Origin: Bacillus sp. SJS
GTDB taxonomy: Bacteria > Bacillota > Bacilli > Bacillales > Bacillaceae
DNA: 64,000 nucleotides
NCBI RefSeq assembly: GCF_000732485.2
Contig: NZ_JAQV02000031.1
Location: 496,001 to 560,000, forward strand
Reading direction: 5' to 3'
Position numbers and translations under genes: made by a program. Positions 8,510-16,247 of the stretch are shown here, piece after piece; position 1 is the stretch's first letter, and each line of letters begins with the position of its first letter. Under the pieces are notes generated by a model. That model ran no database searches and was not told the DNA's origin. It worked only from the letters and a program-made list of their open reading frames with translations.

Positions 8510-9649
8510 TTAAAAAATGGAAAAAATGAGAATGGATATAAGCAAATACGCGATTATGATCCCCGCGGCGATTAATACACCGATCCAATTTGTTCCCCCT
8601 TTTGAGAGAAGCAGCTGACGTTTTTCCTCCCAAGAACCTTGAGAAGACAGAACTCTGTCCATTGTTTCTTTCGCATGACTGAGATAAATACGGTTCGCAA
8701 AAAAACCGATCATCAGCATACATAACGGCACCGCTATAATTGCAAGCCAGGCCATCCCTGAAGCCGCGATTGCCAACCCTGCCAGAATAAAAGAACCAGC
8801 TGAAATCACCATAGGAGCAAACAGCTTTCGATAGCCCATCCAAAAAATCGTGAGGAAAAAAGCTGCCCAGTTCATACTATATTGTTTTTTCCAGCTGGAC
8901 AGGTAGTACTCACTGTTAGGACCAGCAAACACCCTCAAAAGCTCAGCCTCCTGCGGATCAAGAGGATGTGAACCTGCATTTTTGCTTAGCTCCGGGCGTC
9001 CATGCGCCTGCTGAACAGCGCCAGTACCGGTGAAGTCATTTCCCGGGACATAGAGATGGGACTCATTAACAGTTTCTTGTACAGCAGAGTGCGATGTAAA
9101 TCGCGTGGATTCTGTTCCAGTTTTTTTAATTTGAAGGGTTTTATTCCTGACCTTATCTTCTCCCACTATATTCCTGGAGTCATTCACCATAATTTCAGCG
9201 GGCTGCGTGCTTTGTACATTTCCAGAAGAGTCCATATGGGAATTTGACTTAGTCTCCGTAAAAAGCCCGGCATACGCCAATTCCGGCGATTCATGGCTCA
9301 CTTCCTGATTAGGATCAAAAGGAGCTGAATTGCTTTTATGGACCGCATTAGGGCGGACTGCAGATTCGTTAAATTGGGCTCGGATGGGCCCTTGGTCAAC
9401 ATGGTCTTCGATGTTTGAATTCTGCTCCTTAACGTTGTTTCGTATAGTCTGATTTTCCATGCTGATTTTCGGGATTTTTATAGTCCCCATAGGAACAGCT
9501 TCTGCACGATCCTGCATATCCTGGACAGCGGCCGCATGCTCGTTGTAAGCAGGTTCATAAGGTTGCTCTTCTCTGATAATAGCATTGCCGCATCTCACGC
9601 AGAATTTGTCTTCTGCTCTAAGCTTCGTTCCGCATTTCGTACAAAACAT
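8510..9649 (-). CDS. zinc-ribbon DUF2628 membrane protein
   Basis: About 379 residues. It begins with a zinc ribbon (MFCTKCGTKL...FCVRCGN), continues with a long Gln/Asn/Ser-rich linker (about 30-255), and ends in a DUF2628 domain (YSMNWAAFFLTIFWMGYRKLFAP) with four hydrophobic segments. The start at 9649 has AGAGGAG 8 bases upstream and puts the CxxC at the N-terminus. A frame extending 20 codons further has no site. It is the second membrane protein with an N-terminal zinc ribbon within 3 kb. Function is unknown. Confidence 0.78.
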   Translation of the reverse strand: MFCTKCGTKLRAEDKFCVRCGNAIIREEQPYEPAYNEHAAAVQDMQDRAEAVPMGTIKIPKISMENQTIRNNVKEQNSNIEDHVDQGPIRAQFNESAVRPNAVHKSNSAPFDPNQEVSHESPELAYAGLFTETKSNSHMDSSGNVQSTQPAEIMVNDSRNIVGEDKVRNKTLQIKKTGTESTRFTSHSAVQETVNESHLYVPGNDFTGTGAVQQAHGRPELSKNAGSHPLDPQEAELLRVFAGPNSEYYLSSWKKQYSMNWAAFFLTIFWMGYRKLFAPMVISAGSFILAGLAIAASGMAWLAIIAVPLCMLMIGFFANRIYLSHAKETMDRVLSSQGSWEEKRQLLLSKGGTNWIGVLIAAGIIIAYLLISILIFSIF

Positions 9650-9847
9650 GATACAGGCTCCTCTCAGGTATATGGTCTTATGTACAGGATGTTTTTTCTG
9701 GGTGAACATATCTCACATACCCTCACCCAGTGTTTCTAAAACATTCCTTTTATGTTAATTTTAGTATGTTTATCTCATAAAGGCACAGAGGGCAGATTTC
9801 GTTCATGCTCCGTTCGGCGAAAATCGCAGACTAGAGTCAGGTAAATT

Positions 9848-9907
9848 AAAAAAGCCCCCTGTTAAGAGGACTATTTCCGTTACATTTGAGCAGAGGGGCT
9901 GTTTTTT
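9848..9907 (-). terminator. terminator overlapping the end of the 77-aa gene
   Basis: Leftward arms CAGCCCCTCTG and CAGGGGGCT(T)n enclose the stop codon itself, so the last codons of the small gene form the 5' arm. The stretch 9710-9847 shows nothing else that I can name. Confidence 0.65.
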
Positions 9908-10113
9908 ATTTCCATATGATACCCTATACTATTTAAAACTCTTTTGAAAGCCTTTTGAGCGGCTTCTAATTTAATGGGATCATGTTTGTTTTCCTCCAGC
10001 ATGGCACGGTAATCATGTTTCAGAGCCTGCAGCTGATAGGGATGCAGCTGCTGAGGAATATAATGATCTTGGATAATTGTAAAATGAATCTCGTTTGCAT
10101 AGAATTCTGGCAC
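9880..10113 (-). CDS. small hypothetical protein (77 aa)
   Basis: A soluble, helix-rich 77-residue protein (PYQLQALKHDYRAMLEENKHD, EAAQKAFKRVLNSIGYHM) with no signal or membrane segment. It starts at a GTG with GGAGGG 6 bases upstream. I do not recognise a family. Its own terminator overlaps the 3' end. It is probably a real gene because of the strong ribosome site and matching terminator. Confidence 0.65.
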   Translation of the reverse strand: MPEFYANEIHFTIIQDHYIPQQLHPYQLQALKHDYRAMLEENKHDPIKLEAAQKAFKRVLNSIGYHMEIKNSPSAQM

Positions 10114-10180
10114 CTTAATCCCTCCTGGACTGGCAGATTATAGGTCGTTATTCCCTCCTAAGCAATCTCTGAAACCTATA

Positions 10181-10951
10181 TTAGAAACCATGAATTGTCA
10201 TTCCGCCATCTATAAATAACGTTTGTCCTGTCACATAATTTCCCGCCTCAGATGCAAGAAAAACAGCAGGTCCGACGAGTTCCGGCAGCTGACCAATCCG
10301 GTTTAGCGGTGTAACTGACAGAAGCTTTTGAACGTATTTTTCATCCTGCAGAAGTTTTTCTGTCAGCGGTGTTTCAAAATACCATGGACCCAAAGCATTT
10401 ACATGAATGTTATGTTTACCCCATTCATAAGCAAGAATTTTGGTCATTTGGATAAGAGCTGCTTTCGTTGCTCCATATACCACTCCTGTAGGAAGAGCGG
10501 TATGCCCCGCTACTGATGCAATGTTAATAATTCTTCCTCCGCTTTCTATCATCATCTTTGCAGCTTCCTGAGAAGCCATAAAAGCAGATTTCAAATTCGT
10601 ATTAACAATCTGATCCCATTCCGCATCCGTAACCTCTGCTGCAGGTGTCCGAATATTCATTCCTGCATTGTTGACGAGAATATCCAGCTTACCGGCCTTT
10701 TCCTGAATTGATTTGAAGGCAGAAACGATGTCTTCCCTAACGGTTACATCCGCTTTAATAGCATAGGCTTTTCTGCCAAAGTCCTTCTCAATCACATTTT
10801 TCACTTCATCTAAATCCTGCTGAGTCCTTGCGATAAGTCCCACATCGGCACCAGCTTCTGCAAACCCAATGGCAATGGCACGTCCAATTCCTTTTCCTGC
10901 TCCAGTTACAATCGCTGTTTTTCCTTCAAGGCTGAAAGACGGCAAAAACAT
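10181..10951 (-). CDS. short-chain dehydrogenase/reductase
   Basis: A 256-residue classical SDR. The NAD(P) motif TGAGKGIG lies near residue 16, NNAG near 92, and the catalytic Ser...Tyr-x-x-x-Lys appears as ASVAG...YGATKAAL. It most resembles gluconate 5-dehydrogenase / 2-deoxygluconate dehydrogenase-like SDRs. The substrate is uncertain. The start at 10951 has AAAGGGGAG upstream. A 46-residue extension to 11089 has no site and runs into a repeat relic. It is a single gene, preceded by the terminator of the luciferase-like gene. Confidence 0.85.
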   Translation of the reverse strand: MFLPSFSLEGKTAIVTGAGKGIGRAIAIGFAEAGADVGLIARTQQDLDEVKNVIEKDFGRKAYAIKADVTVREDIVSAFKSIQEKAGKLDILVNNAGMNIRTPAAEVTDAEWDQIVNTNLKSAFMASQEAAKMMIESGGRIINIASVAGHTALPTGVVYGATKAALIQMTKILAYEWGKHNIHVNALGPWYFETPLTEKLLQDEKYVQKLLSVTPLNRIGQLPELVGPAVFLASEAGNYVTGQTLFIDGGMTIHGF

Positions 10952-11036
10952 AGTTTTCTCCCCTTTATATGTAAGATTCCTTTTAACTGTAAGCAAAAAG
11001 GGTGAGGAAGTAAACTGAGCAGGCTTTTGAATAGCA

Positions 11037-11096
11037 AGCTCTGTTAAACTTGGAAGTTGATTGCAGCTTACGAATGCTGCACCAATCAAAAGTTGT
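11037..11096. repeat. relic of a Bacillaceae intergenic repeat
   Basis: A CTGTTAAACTTGG stretch leads into a TTGATTGCAGC...GCTGCACCAATCAA inverted repeat. The same CTGTTAAACTT...GTTGATTGCAGC segment occurs near 33298. It lies in the upstream region of the SDR gene. Confidence 0.4.
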
Positions 11097-11126
11097 TAAA
11101 AAGCAAGCATCATACTTAAATATGGG

Positions 11127-11164
11127 AAAAAAAGAGAATCCGGTAATTGCTGCACCCGGATTCT
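11127..11164 (-). terminator. terminator of the MFS/luciferase-like operon
   Basis: Leftward AGAATCCGG and CCGGATTCT arms around a 12-base loop, followed by CTTTTTTT: a strong intrinsic terminator. Confidence 0.88.
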
Positions 11165-11200
11165 AACTGGTTTTGCCGAAAAGCCGATTTATCTTTATTA

Positions 11201-12190
11201 TTATTTTGATCGAGAGAAAGATTCAATTCCTGGCACAGCATGCGCAGGAAAATGAGGCAATACTTCTTCTCCCAGCTCCTGGATCACTTCATCTGCCGGG
11301 CGTTCTCCGTCAAATAATGCAAAGAATAGGTGATTAACCCCGATTTCTCTGTATACCTCAAGCAGTTCGATTAAGGTGTTCCGGCCAGCTCTGAATCCAA
11401 GCCTAATCTGGACTGGCATCTCGTTTGGATCTTCAGCTAGATCAAGATGCATAGGCTGGCTGAACGGTTTAAACACACCAGGATGGAATTTGGCTGAAAG
11501 CTCCCTCCACTGCTTGATCGATTCTTCCTGCAAATGCGGGGTGCGCGGATAATACATCCATCCATCACCATACTTCGCAAACCACTCCATATCCTGCTGG
11601 CTGTAGCCTGTAATCATGGTTGGAATCCTTTTATCCGGTTTCGGAACCAGATTAGCTCCATTGATTGATCCCAGGGATCCGGAAAGTTCCGGAAATTCAT
11701 TATATAAGACATTATTCATATAATGGAAGGCTTCAGCAAAGCGCTCTCCTCTGGTGGCATGAGTTACACCCAATGCCTGAAAATCGGCGCGCCGGTCTCC
11801 AGAAGAAACCCCCAGAATCAGTCTTTCTGGAAAAAGCGCTTCTAATGTGGCCGCTTCTTTAGCAATCCTTAACGGATGCCTCAACGAAAGAACGGCAGCG
11901 GAAGTTCCTAGAGCAATTTCTTTCGTTTTACTTGCCAGGTAGGTTAAATAAATCATCATGTCATAAATCTGCCCTGTGGCAGGATCGCCAAATTGAGGAT
12001 CCTGCAGCAGAACATCTCTGAACCAAAGACTGGTAAAACCGTACTCTTCTGCCTTTTGTGAAAGCTCCACCTGTTTTTCCATGGTCGGTGCTTCAAAGCG
12101 GTAATTTTCAAGCGGGATATGCAGACCTAGAGTCAGCTCTCCCTCTTTATACATCCGATTGTAAGAACGGTGTCCATTAAACAGTGTCAT
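11201..12190 (-). CDS. luciferase-like (LLM) flavin-dependent oxidoreductase
   Basis: A 329-residue TIM-barrel protein of the bacterial luciferase-like family, which oxidises organic substrates with reduced flavin and oxygen. Typical segments are FTSLWFRDVLLQDP, ALGTSAAVLSLRHPLRIAKEAATLE (flavin side) and LILGVSSGDRRADFQALG. The ATG at 12190 has AAGGGGG upstream. It lies 15 bases behind an MFS exporter and shares its terminator, so the pair may detoxify and export a small molecule, controlled by the duplicated operator-like sites upstream of the transporter. The substrate is unknown. Confidence 0.85.
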   Translation of the reverse strand: MTLFNGHRSYNRMYKEGELTLGLHIPLENYRFEAPTMEKQVELSQKAEEYGFTSLWFRDVLLQDPQFGDPATGQIYDMMIYLTYLASKTKEIALGTSAAVLSLRHPLRIAKEAATLEALFPERLILGVSSGDRRADFQALGVTHATRGERFAEAFHYMNNVLYNEFPELSGSLGSINGANLVPKPDKRIPTMITGYSQQDMEWFAKYGDGWMYYPRTPHLQEESIKQWRELSAKFHPGVFKPFSQPMHLDLAEDPNEMPVQIRLGFRAGRNTLIELLEVYREIGVNHLFFALFDGERPADEVIQELGEEVLPHFPAHAVPGIESFSRSK

Positions 12191-12205
12191 CCGAGCATTC
12201 CCCCT

Positions 12206-13414
12206 TTAAGCAGAACGTGTGTGTTTTTTCTCAATCGCAGAACTCCAGGCGGTTAGAAGAACAGCACCAAATACCATCACGCCGCCGATCCAAGGTGTGT
12301 GAATCAATCCAATAGAGTCCACAATCAAACCTCCAACGAATGCACCAATTGCAATACCTACGTTAAATGCTGCTATATTAAGAGCAGAAGCAACGTTTAC
12401 TGCAGAAGGAACATGGCGTTCAGCCAGCTGAACCACAAATACCTGCAGCCCCGGCACATTCATAAAAGCAAGCAATCCCATTAAGAAAATGGTAATTAAA
12501 CCTGGTACTTTAAATGGAGCGGTAAAGGTGAGCGCGACTAATACGATGGCTTGTACCAAAAACATCCAGAACAAAGCTTTTAGCGGATTATTATTCGCTA
12601 CTTTCCCTCCTACTGCATTACCAATAGCAACAGCTACTCCATAAACAAGCAGCAGAACGCTGACTGAGCCGGCAGCAAATCCTGTAATATCTTCAAGAAT
12701 TGGAGCTAAATAAGTGAACGCTACAAATGTTCCGCCGTACCCTAATGCAGTGATGGCAAAGGAAAGCATAAGCGGACCGTTTCCAAGAATTTTAAAGTTA
12801 TCGCTGATTTTTGATTCAGGTGCTTTTTTCAAGTTGCCAGGCACTAAAATTGCACTTGCAATGATGGCGATAACTCCTAATGCCGCCACTGCCCAGAATG
12901 TTGCTCTCCAGCCGAAAGCCTGGCCGATGAATGTACCAAGAGGCACTCCTGTTACAGTTGCTACTGTTAATCCTGTAAACATAAAGGCAATCGCGCTGGC
13001 ACGTTTGTTCTCAGGTACCAAGTCCGCAGCGATTGTAGAACCAATGGAGAAAAATACCCCATGTGAGAAGGCTGTAATAAAACGGGCAATTAAAAGCAGG
13101 GTGAAGCTTTCGGACAATGCTGCAACTGAGTTTCCTACAATAAAGACAACCATGAGCAGCATAAGCAGCGTTTTTCTGCTCATCTTATTAGTAAGAGCAG
13201 TTAACACAGGAGCTCCGATTGCAACTCCCATGGCATAACCGGAAATTAATAGTCCAGCAAGTGTAATCGATATATTTAAATCATCAGCTAAAGATGAAAG
13301 CAAACCGACTGGCACAAATTCAGTTGTTCCAATTCCAAAGGCACTAATGGCCAAAGCAAGAAGGGCGAGTGACCCGCCTTTTTTCTCCTTTTGATTGATT
13401 GCAGTTGAGCTCAT
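12206..13414 (-). CDS. MFS transporter, DHA1-type (YtbD/AraJ-like)
   Basis: A 402-residue transporter with 12 hydrophobic helices and the family signature region GIGTTEFVPVGLL in helix 1, as in the AraJ/YtbD/PbuE group of proton-driven exporters. A basic loop (NKMSRKTLL) follows helix 2. AAGGAGG lies before the ATG. It is first in a two-gene unit with the LLM oxidoreductase. In B. subtilis the relative ytbD is next to an HxlR-type regulator gene. Here no regulator is adjacent, but the upstream region carries two operator-like repeats. Confidence 0.87.
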   Translation of the reverse strand: MSSTAINQKEKKGGSLALLALAISAFGIGTTEFVPVGLLSSLADDLNISITLAGLLISGYAMGVAIGAPVLTALTNKMSRKTLLMLLMVVFIVGNSVAALSESFTLLLIARFITAFSHGVFFSIGSTIAADLVPENKRASAIAFMFTGLTVATVTGVPLGTFIGQAFGWRATFWAVAALGVIAIIASAILVPGNLKKAPESKISDNFKILGNGPLMLSFAITALGYGGTFVAFTYLAPILEDITGFAAGSVSVLLLVYGVAVAIGNAVGGKVANNNPLKALFWMFLVQAIVLVALTFTAPFKVPGLITIFLMGLLAFMNVPGLQVFVVQLAERHVPSAVNVASALNIAAFNVGIAIGAFVGGLIVDSIGLIHTPWIGGVMVFGAVLLTAWSSAIEKKHTRSA

Positions 13415-13526
13415 TCGAACTCCTCCTTTTCATATAAATACACATAAATAATTGCGGCTTCAGAAATGCGGGCCCTGCATTCCTGTGACCTTCTGAAGTT
13501 ATTATGACCCATACTGTTATTTAATA

Positions 13527-13680
13527 GAAGTACGCACTTTGAAGTGCTGTAGGTACTTAGAAGTTCCTATAGGCTTCGTTCCAAGCAGTATGAGGTAACT
13601 GTTAGTCATTATGGGTTATTTCAGTTCATAGGGGAAGTACGCACTTTAATGTACGATAGGTACCTGGAAGTTCCTAATGG
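13527..13680. promoter_or_regulatory. duplicated operator-like repeats upstream of the MFS gene
   Basis: Two ~46-bp imperfect direct repeats (about 13529-13574 and 13635-13680) share GAAGTACGCACTTT, TAGGTAC and GAAGTTCCTA. The first contains the palindrome GCACTTTGAAGTGC. A CATAAT box on the leftward strand recurs about 20 bases from each, toward the MFS gene. This fits paired HxlR- or MarR-type binding sites controlling the exporter. The remaining intergenic sequence (13415-13526, 13717-13804) holds no other feature. Confidence 0.55.
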
Positions 13681-13687
13681 AGGGCAT

Positions 13688-13716
13688 AAAAAAAGACCGG
13701 ATTAGAATGGTCTTTT
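13688..13716 (-). terminator. terminator of the lipoprotein/VOC operon
   Basis: Leftward AAAAGACC / GGTCTTTT stem with a 10-base loop and a seven-T tail. Confidence 0.75.
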
Positions 13717-13804
13717 AGTTAGCTTATGACTGGAATTTTTTCTGCAGGTTTTACATGGAGGGAAGGTTTATTCCAATCCTCATATATTCGTTAGATGATC
13801 TTAG

Positions 13805-14383
13805 TTAATCGTACAGGATTGATTCTCCGCTCTCAAAATAACCTCTTAGTGTAAGAGTACCAGGTTCACGGTCATCAATAGGTTCATCATTTGTAAAAAA
13901 TGCCTCAATAAGAAATTGTTCCTCGAGAAACTTTTGTTTATCTGTAAACAATACATAAGATCCTTCAAGCTTGTATTCTGCTCCATCTTTATATAGAGGG
14001 GATGAGGCATAGATTTTATATTGGCCTGTACTATTATCTGCCTCTACCCCTGCTGTAATCCGTAAAATTTTATATCGATATGGCCCGTTTTTCCCCTGAT
14101 TCTCAATCGGACCTGTATCTCTCATTTTCATAATGTATGTATATTTCTTATTGTTGCTGTTATAAAGGGCTTCAATTGAAATATCGATATTGTTTATATT
14201 GCTGCTTATGGCGTGTTCGGAAGCTGTATATCGGACCAGTTCCTCATTGCCAGTGGCCAAATTCTTTACAGCCATTGTAGATTCCGGAGATTTCGGTACT
14301 TTATTTACAACTTCTTTTGAATGTGTAATCTGGCACCCGGCTAAAAGAAGGAAAATGGATGCCAGCAGCAGTGCCCGGAGCAT
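13805..14383 (-). CDS. predicted lipoprotein of unknown function
   Basis: A 192-residue protein with a lipoprotein signal peptide: hydrophobic LRALLLASIFLLLAGC, with the lipobox Leu-Ala-Gly-Cys at residues about 15-18. The mature part is polar and predicted beta-rich (YTYIMKMRDTGPIENQ, YKLEGSYVLFTDKQKFLEEQFL) and I recognise no domain. The start at 14383 has AAAGGAAA upstream. A frame extending 9 codons further would overlap that site. It is 14 bases after the VOC gene and shares its transcript. Confidence 0.72.
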   Translation of the reverse strand: MLRALLLASIFLLLAGCQITHSKEVVNKVPKSPESTMAVKNLATGNEELVRYTASEHAISSNINNIDISIEALYNSNNKKYTYIMKMRDTGPIENQGKNGPYRYKILRITAGVEADNSTGQYKIYASSPLYKDGAEYKLEGSYVLFTDKQKFLEEQFLIEAFFTNDEPIDDREPGTLTLRGYFESGESILYD

Positions 14384-14397
14384 ATGACGTTTTCCTT

Positions 14398-14985
14398 TTA
14401 TATGCTGCATATGGATACACCATTCGGATCCTTCACGGGAACTATTCCATTTATTACGACCTGCTGCACGTTTATTTCTTCATCCAATACAGAGAAAACC
14501 CGAACATCCCTATTGAATAAACGATGCAAATCTTTTTCCAAGCCTTCCTTACGTATACTAAGAATCATTTTTTCTATAGCTGCATCGCCAGCAGCCAGGA
14601 CATCAGGATGGATTTGAAGCTCAATGCGAAAACCATATGGAGTAGAAATAAAGGTTCTCCTTTCATCTTCCTCTACCTTCCACCCAAGATTCCTTGCCTT
14701 TTCGCACACTATTCCATGTTCCTCTTTTGAAACGAAGAAACCAATGTGATCAAATATCACCTTTTTCCCATATCCAACCGTAACGTTGATTTTCCCCATT
14801 TTCATTTCGATAATCCGGAACATCGGCAGGTTATCCCGGAAGTCTTTCCATGCCAGCGGCGGATTAAAGGATTGAAATGACCCGTCCAGTCTGCCGATCC
14901 TCTGATGAACTGTGAACCCGAGTTCTGTGTAAAACTTTTCTGTCTCTTCTAAATAAGGTGTCCAGTAATGGTAATGAAAAAGCAT
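14398..14985 (-). CDS. VOC (glyoxalase-fold) superfamily protein
   Basis: A 195-residue protein. The first ~130 residues follow the vicinal-oxygen-chelate pattern: a beta-alpha-beta start (FHYHYWTPYLEETEKFYTELGF), VIFDHIGFFV in the middle and TPYGFRIELQIHP as the closing strand with a metal-type Glu. The last ~65 residues are an added helical tail. The substrate is unknown. It is the first gene of a two-gene unit with the lipoprotein. Confidence 0.7.
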   Translation of the reverse strand: MLFHYHYWTPYLEETEKFYTELGFTVHQRIGRLDGSFQSFNPPLAWKDFRDNLPMFRIIEMKMGKINVTVGYGKKVIFDHIGFFVSKEEHGIVCEKARNLGWKVEEDERRTFISTPYGFRIELQIHPDVLAAGDAAIEKMILSIRKEGLEKDLHRLFNRDVRVFSVLDEEINVQQVVINGIVPVKDPNGVSICSI

Positions 14986-15115
14986 CGTGATCTCCCCTTC
15001 CCCTATATCATACAGGATTATTTTACCATTTAAATATATTAATTTCCGAAATACTTTGTTTTGCTTGACTGTGAATTTTGTCTGGAGGTGTGGGCGCCAA
15101 GATGGCAGGTTTTTA

Positions 15116-15560
15116 GCCGTTCCGCTTGCTTATTTAGCCGTTCCTGAACTTTTTTTGGCCGGTCGGAACTGGATTTTGTCCGATGCATTTTATTTGTCCG
15201 TTGGCACCTGTTATCTAGCCGTTCCGTTTGCTTATTTAGCCGTTCCTGAACCTTTTTTGGCCGGTTGGAACTGGATTTTGTCCGATGCATTTTATTTGTC
15301 CGTTGTCACCCGTTATCTAGCCGTTCCGCTTGCTTATTTAGCCGTTCCTGAACTTTTTTTGGCCGGTCGGAACTGGAATTGTCCGATGCATTTTATTTGT
15401 CCCTTGTCACCCGCTATCTAGCCGTTCAGCTTGCTTATTTAGCCGTTTCTGAACCTTTTTTGGCCGATCGAAGCTGGAATTTGTCCGATGCATTTTATTT
15501 GTCCGTTGGCACCTGTTATCTACCCGTTCCTGAAGCCGTTCGGAACTGGAATTTGTCCTC
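15116..15560. repeat. 102-bp tandem repeat array
   Basis: Four near-identical units start at 15116, 15218, 15320 and 15421 (periods 102, 102, 101), with a shortened fifth near 15523. Each unit is a set of ~20-bp degenerate steps around TAGCCGTTCC, TTAGCCGTTCCTGA, TTGGCCGGTCGGAAC, TTTGTCCGATGCA and TTTGTCCGTTG. Because the period is a multiple of three, long frames stay open on both strands (34-residue repeats). Neither has a ribosome site or a protein-like pattern, so I treat the array as non-coding. It fills most of the gap 14986-15590. Confidence 0.85.
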
Positions 15561-15592
15561 TGAGTACTATTTGTCTGACCGCTGCAATTCAA

Positions 15593-15627
15593 GAAAAAAA
15601 GGAGTGCTCTTATGATCAGAGCACTCC
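15593..15627 (-). terminator. terminator of the DoxX gene
   Basis: Perfect GGAGTGCTCT / AGAGCACTCC stem with a 7-base loop, followed leftward by TTTTTTT. Confidence 0.85.
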
Positions 15628-15701
15628 CTCCTGCAGCTATTAATGATGCTGCAGGTGTTTTTTATATGTTTACTTTCCCGTATGAGCTATTCCATGGTGC
15701 A

Positions 15702-16082
15702 TTATAAAGAAATAGATCCAGGACCAGCCAATGCAAGTACTAATGCAGCAGCAATAATCAGCAGATTGTATTCAAATCCGCCCTTCCCATTCCAATATCC
15801 ATTTTTTCCATGAACCGTTGCTATTGCAACGACCATAGTTAGGATAATCAGTGCTGCTCCAATTCCAGTCCATAATCCAAGTACAAGCAGCAGGCCCCCT
15901 AATAGTTCAGATGCTCCCGCTCCTACCGCAGCAACTTTCCCCGGCTTCATTCCAAGCGACTCCATCCATTGAGCTGTTCCATTTAGTCCATATCCTCCGA
16001 ACCACCCAAAAAGTTTCTGGCTTCCATAAGCCATAAATGTTAATCCGATAACAAGACGTAAAATAAGCAGTGCAATATCCAT
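15702..16082 (-). CDS. DoxX family membrane protein (MhqP-like)
   Basis: A 126-residue protein with four hydrophobic segments and the DoxX signature GLTFMAYGSQKLFGWFGG near the N-terminus. In B. subtilis the DoxX protein MhqP belongs to the quinone and aldehyde stress regulon of the MarR-type repressor MhqR. Two palindromes matching that operator type surround the promoter here, so the same control is inferred. AGGAGG lies before the ATG. It is a single gene with its own terminator. The molecular role of DoxX proteins is not settled. Confidence 0.87.
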   Translation of the reverse strand: MDIALLILRLVIGLTFMAYGSQKLFGWFGGYGLNGTAQWMESLGMKPGKVAAVGAGASELLGGLLLVLGLWTGIGAALIILTMVVAIATVHGKNGYWNGKGGFEYNLLIIAAALVLALAGPGSISL

Positions 16083-16113
16083 AATGATTCCTCCTATTTA
16101 CTTTGAAATAAAA

Positions 16114-16131
16114 TATCTTGATTTAAAGATA
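16114..16131. promoter_or_regulatory. MhqR-like operator 1 (over the -10 box)
   Basis: TATCTTGATTTAAAGATA is an imperfect 18-bp palindrome with TATCTT/AAGATA arms. It covers the -10 element of the DoxX promoter exactly, as expected for a repressor site. Confidence 0.65.
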
Positions 16132-16154
16132 ATACATTCCGAATCTAGAGTCAA
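16126..16154 (-). promoter_or_regulatory. sigma-A promoter of the DoxX gene
   Basis: Leftward -35 TTGACT (16149-16154), 17-base spacer, -10 TATCTT (16126-16131). It is embedded between two MhqR-like palindromes. Confidence 0.75.
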
Positions 16155-16159
16155 TGATT

Positions 16160-16177
16160 TATTTTGAATTCGAGATA
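16160..16177. promoter_or_regulatory. MhqR-like operator 2 (upstream of the -35 box)
   Basis: TATTTTGAATTCGAGATA differs at two positions from a perfect TATCTCGAATTCGAGATA palindrome, the form known for MhqR-type repressors. It lies 5 bases upstream of the -35 element of the DoxX promoter and about 70 bases before amj. Confidence 0.7.
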
Positions 16178-16247
16178 TTTATTTGATTTCCAATATCTTC
16201 TTTTTCCTATATAATGCATGTAGATTACATAGTTAGGAGACTTACTC

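Noticed and set aside
8226-8843. 205-codon leftward frame across the DUF2628 gene end
   Set aside because: It is an out-of-frame shadow of the zinc-ribbon and DUF218 genes, with Cys/Phe/His-rich composition.
10952-11089. 46-codon N-terminal extension of the SDR
   Set aside because: It precedes the conserved start region, has no ribosome site, and overlaps a repeat relic.
14987-15615. Long open frames on both strands of the 102-bp repeat array (34-residue repeats)
   Set aside because: The period is a multiple of three, so frames remain open by construction. Neither strand has a ribosome site or a protein-like composition.
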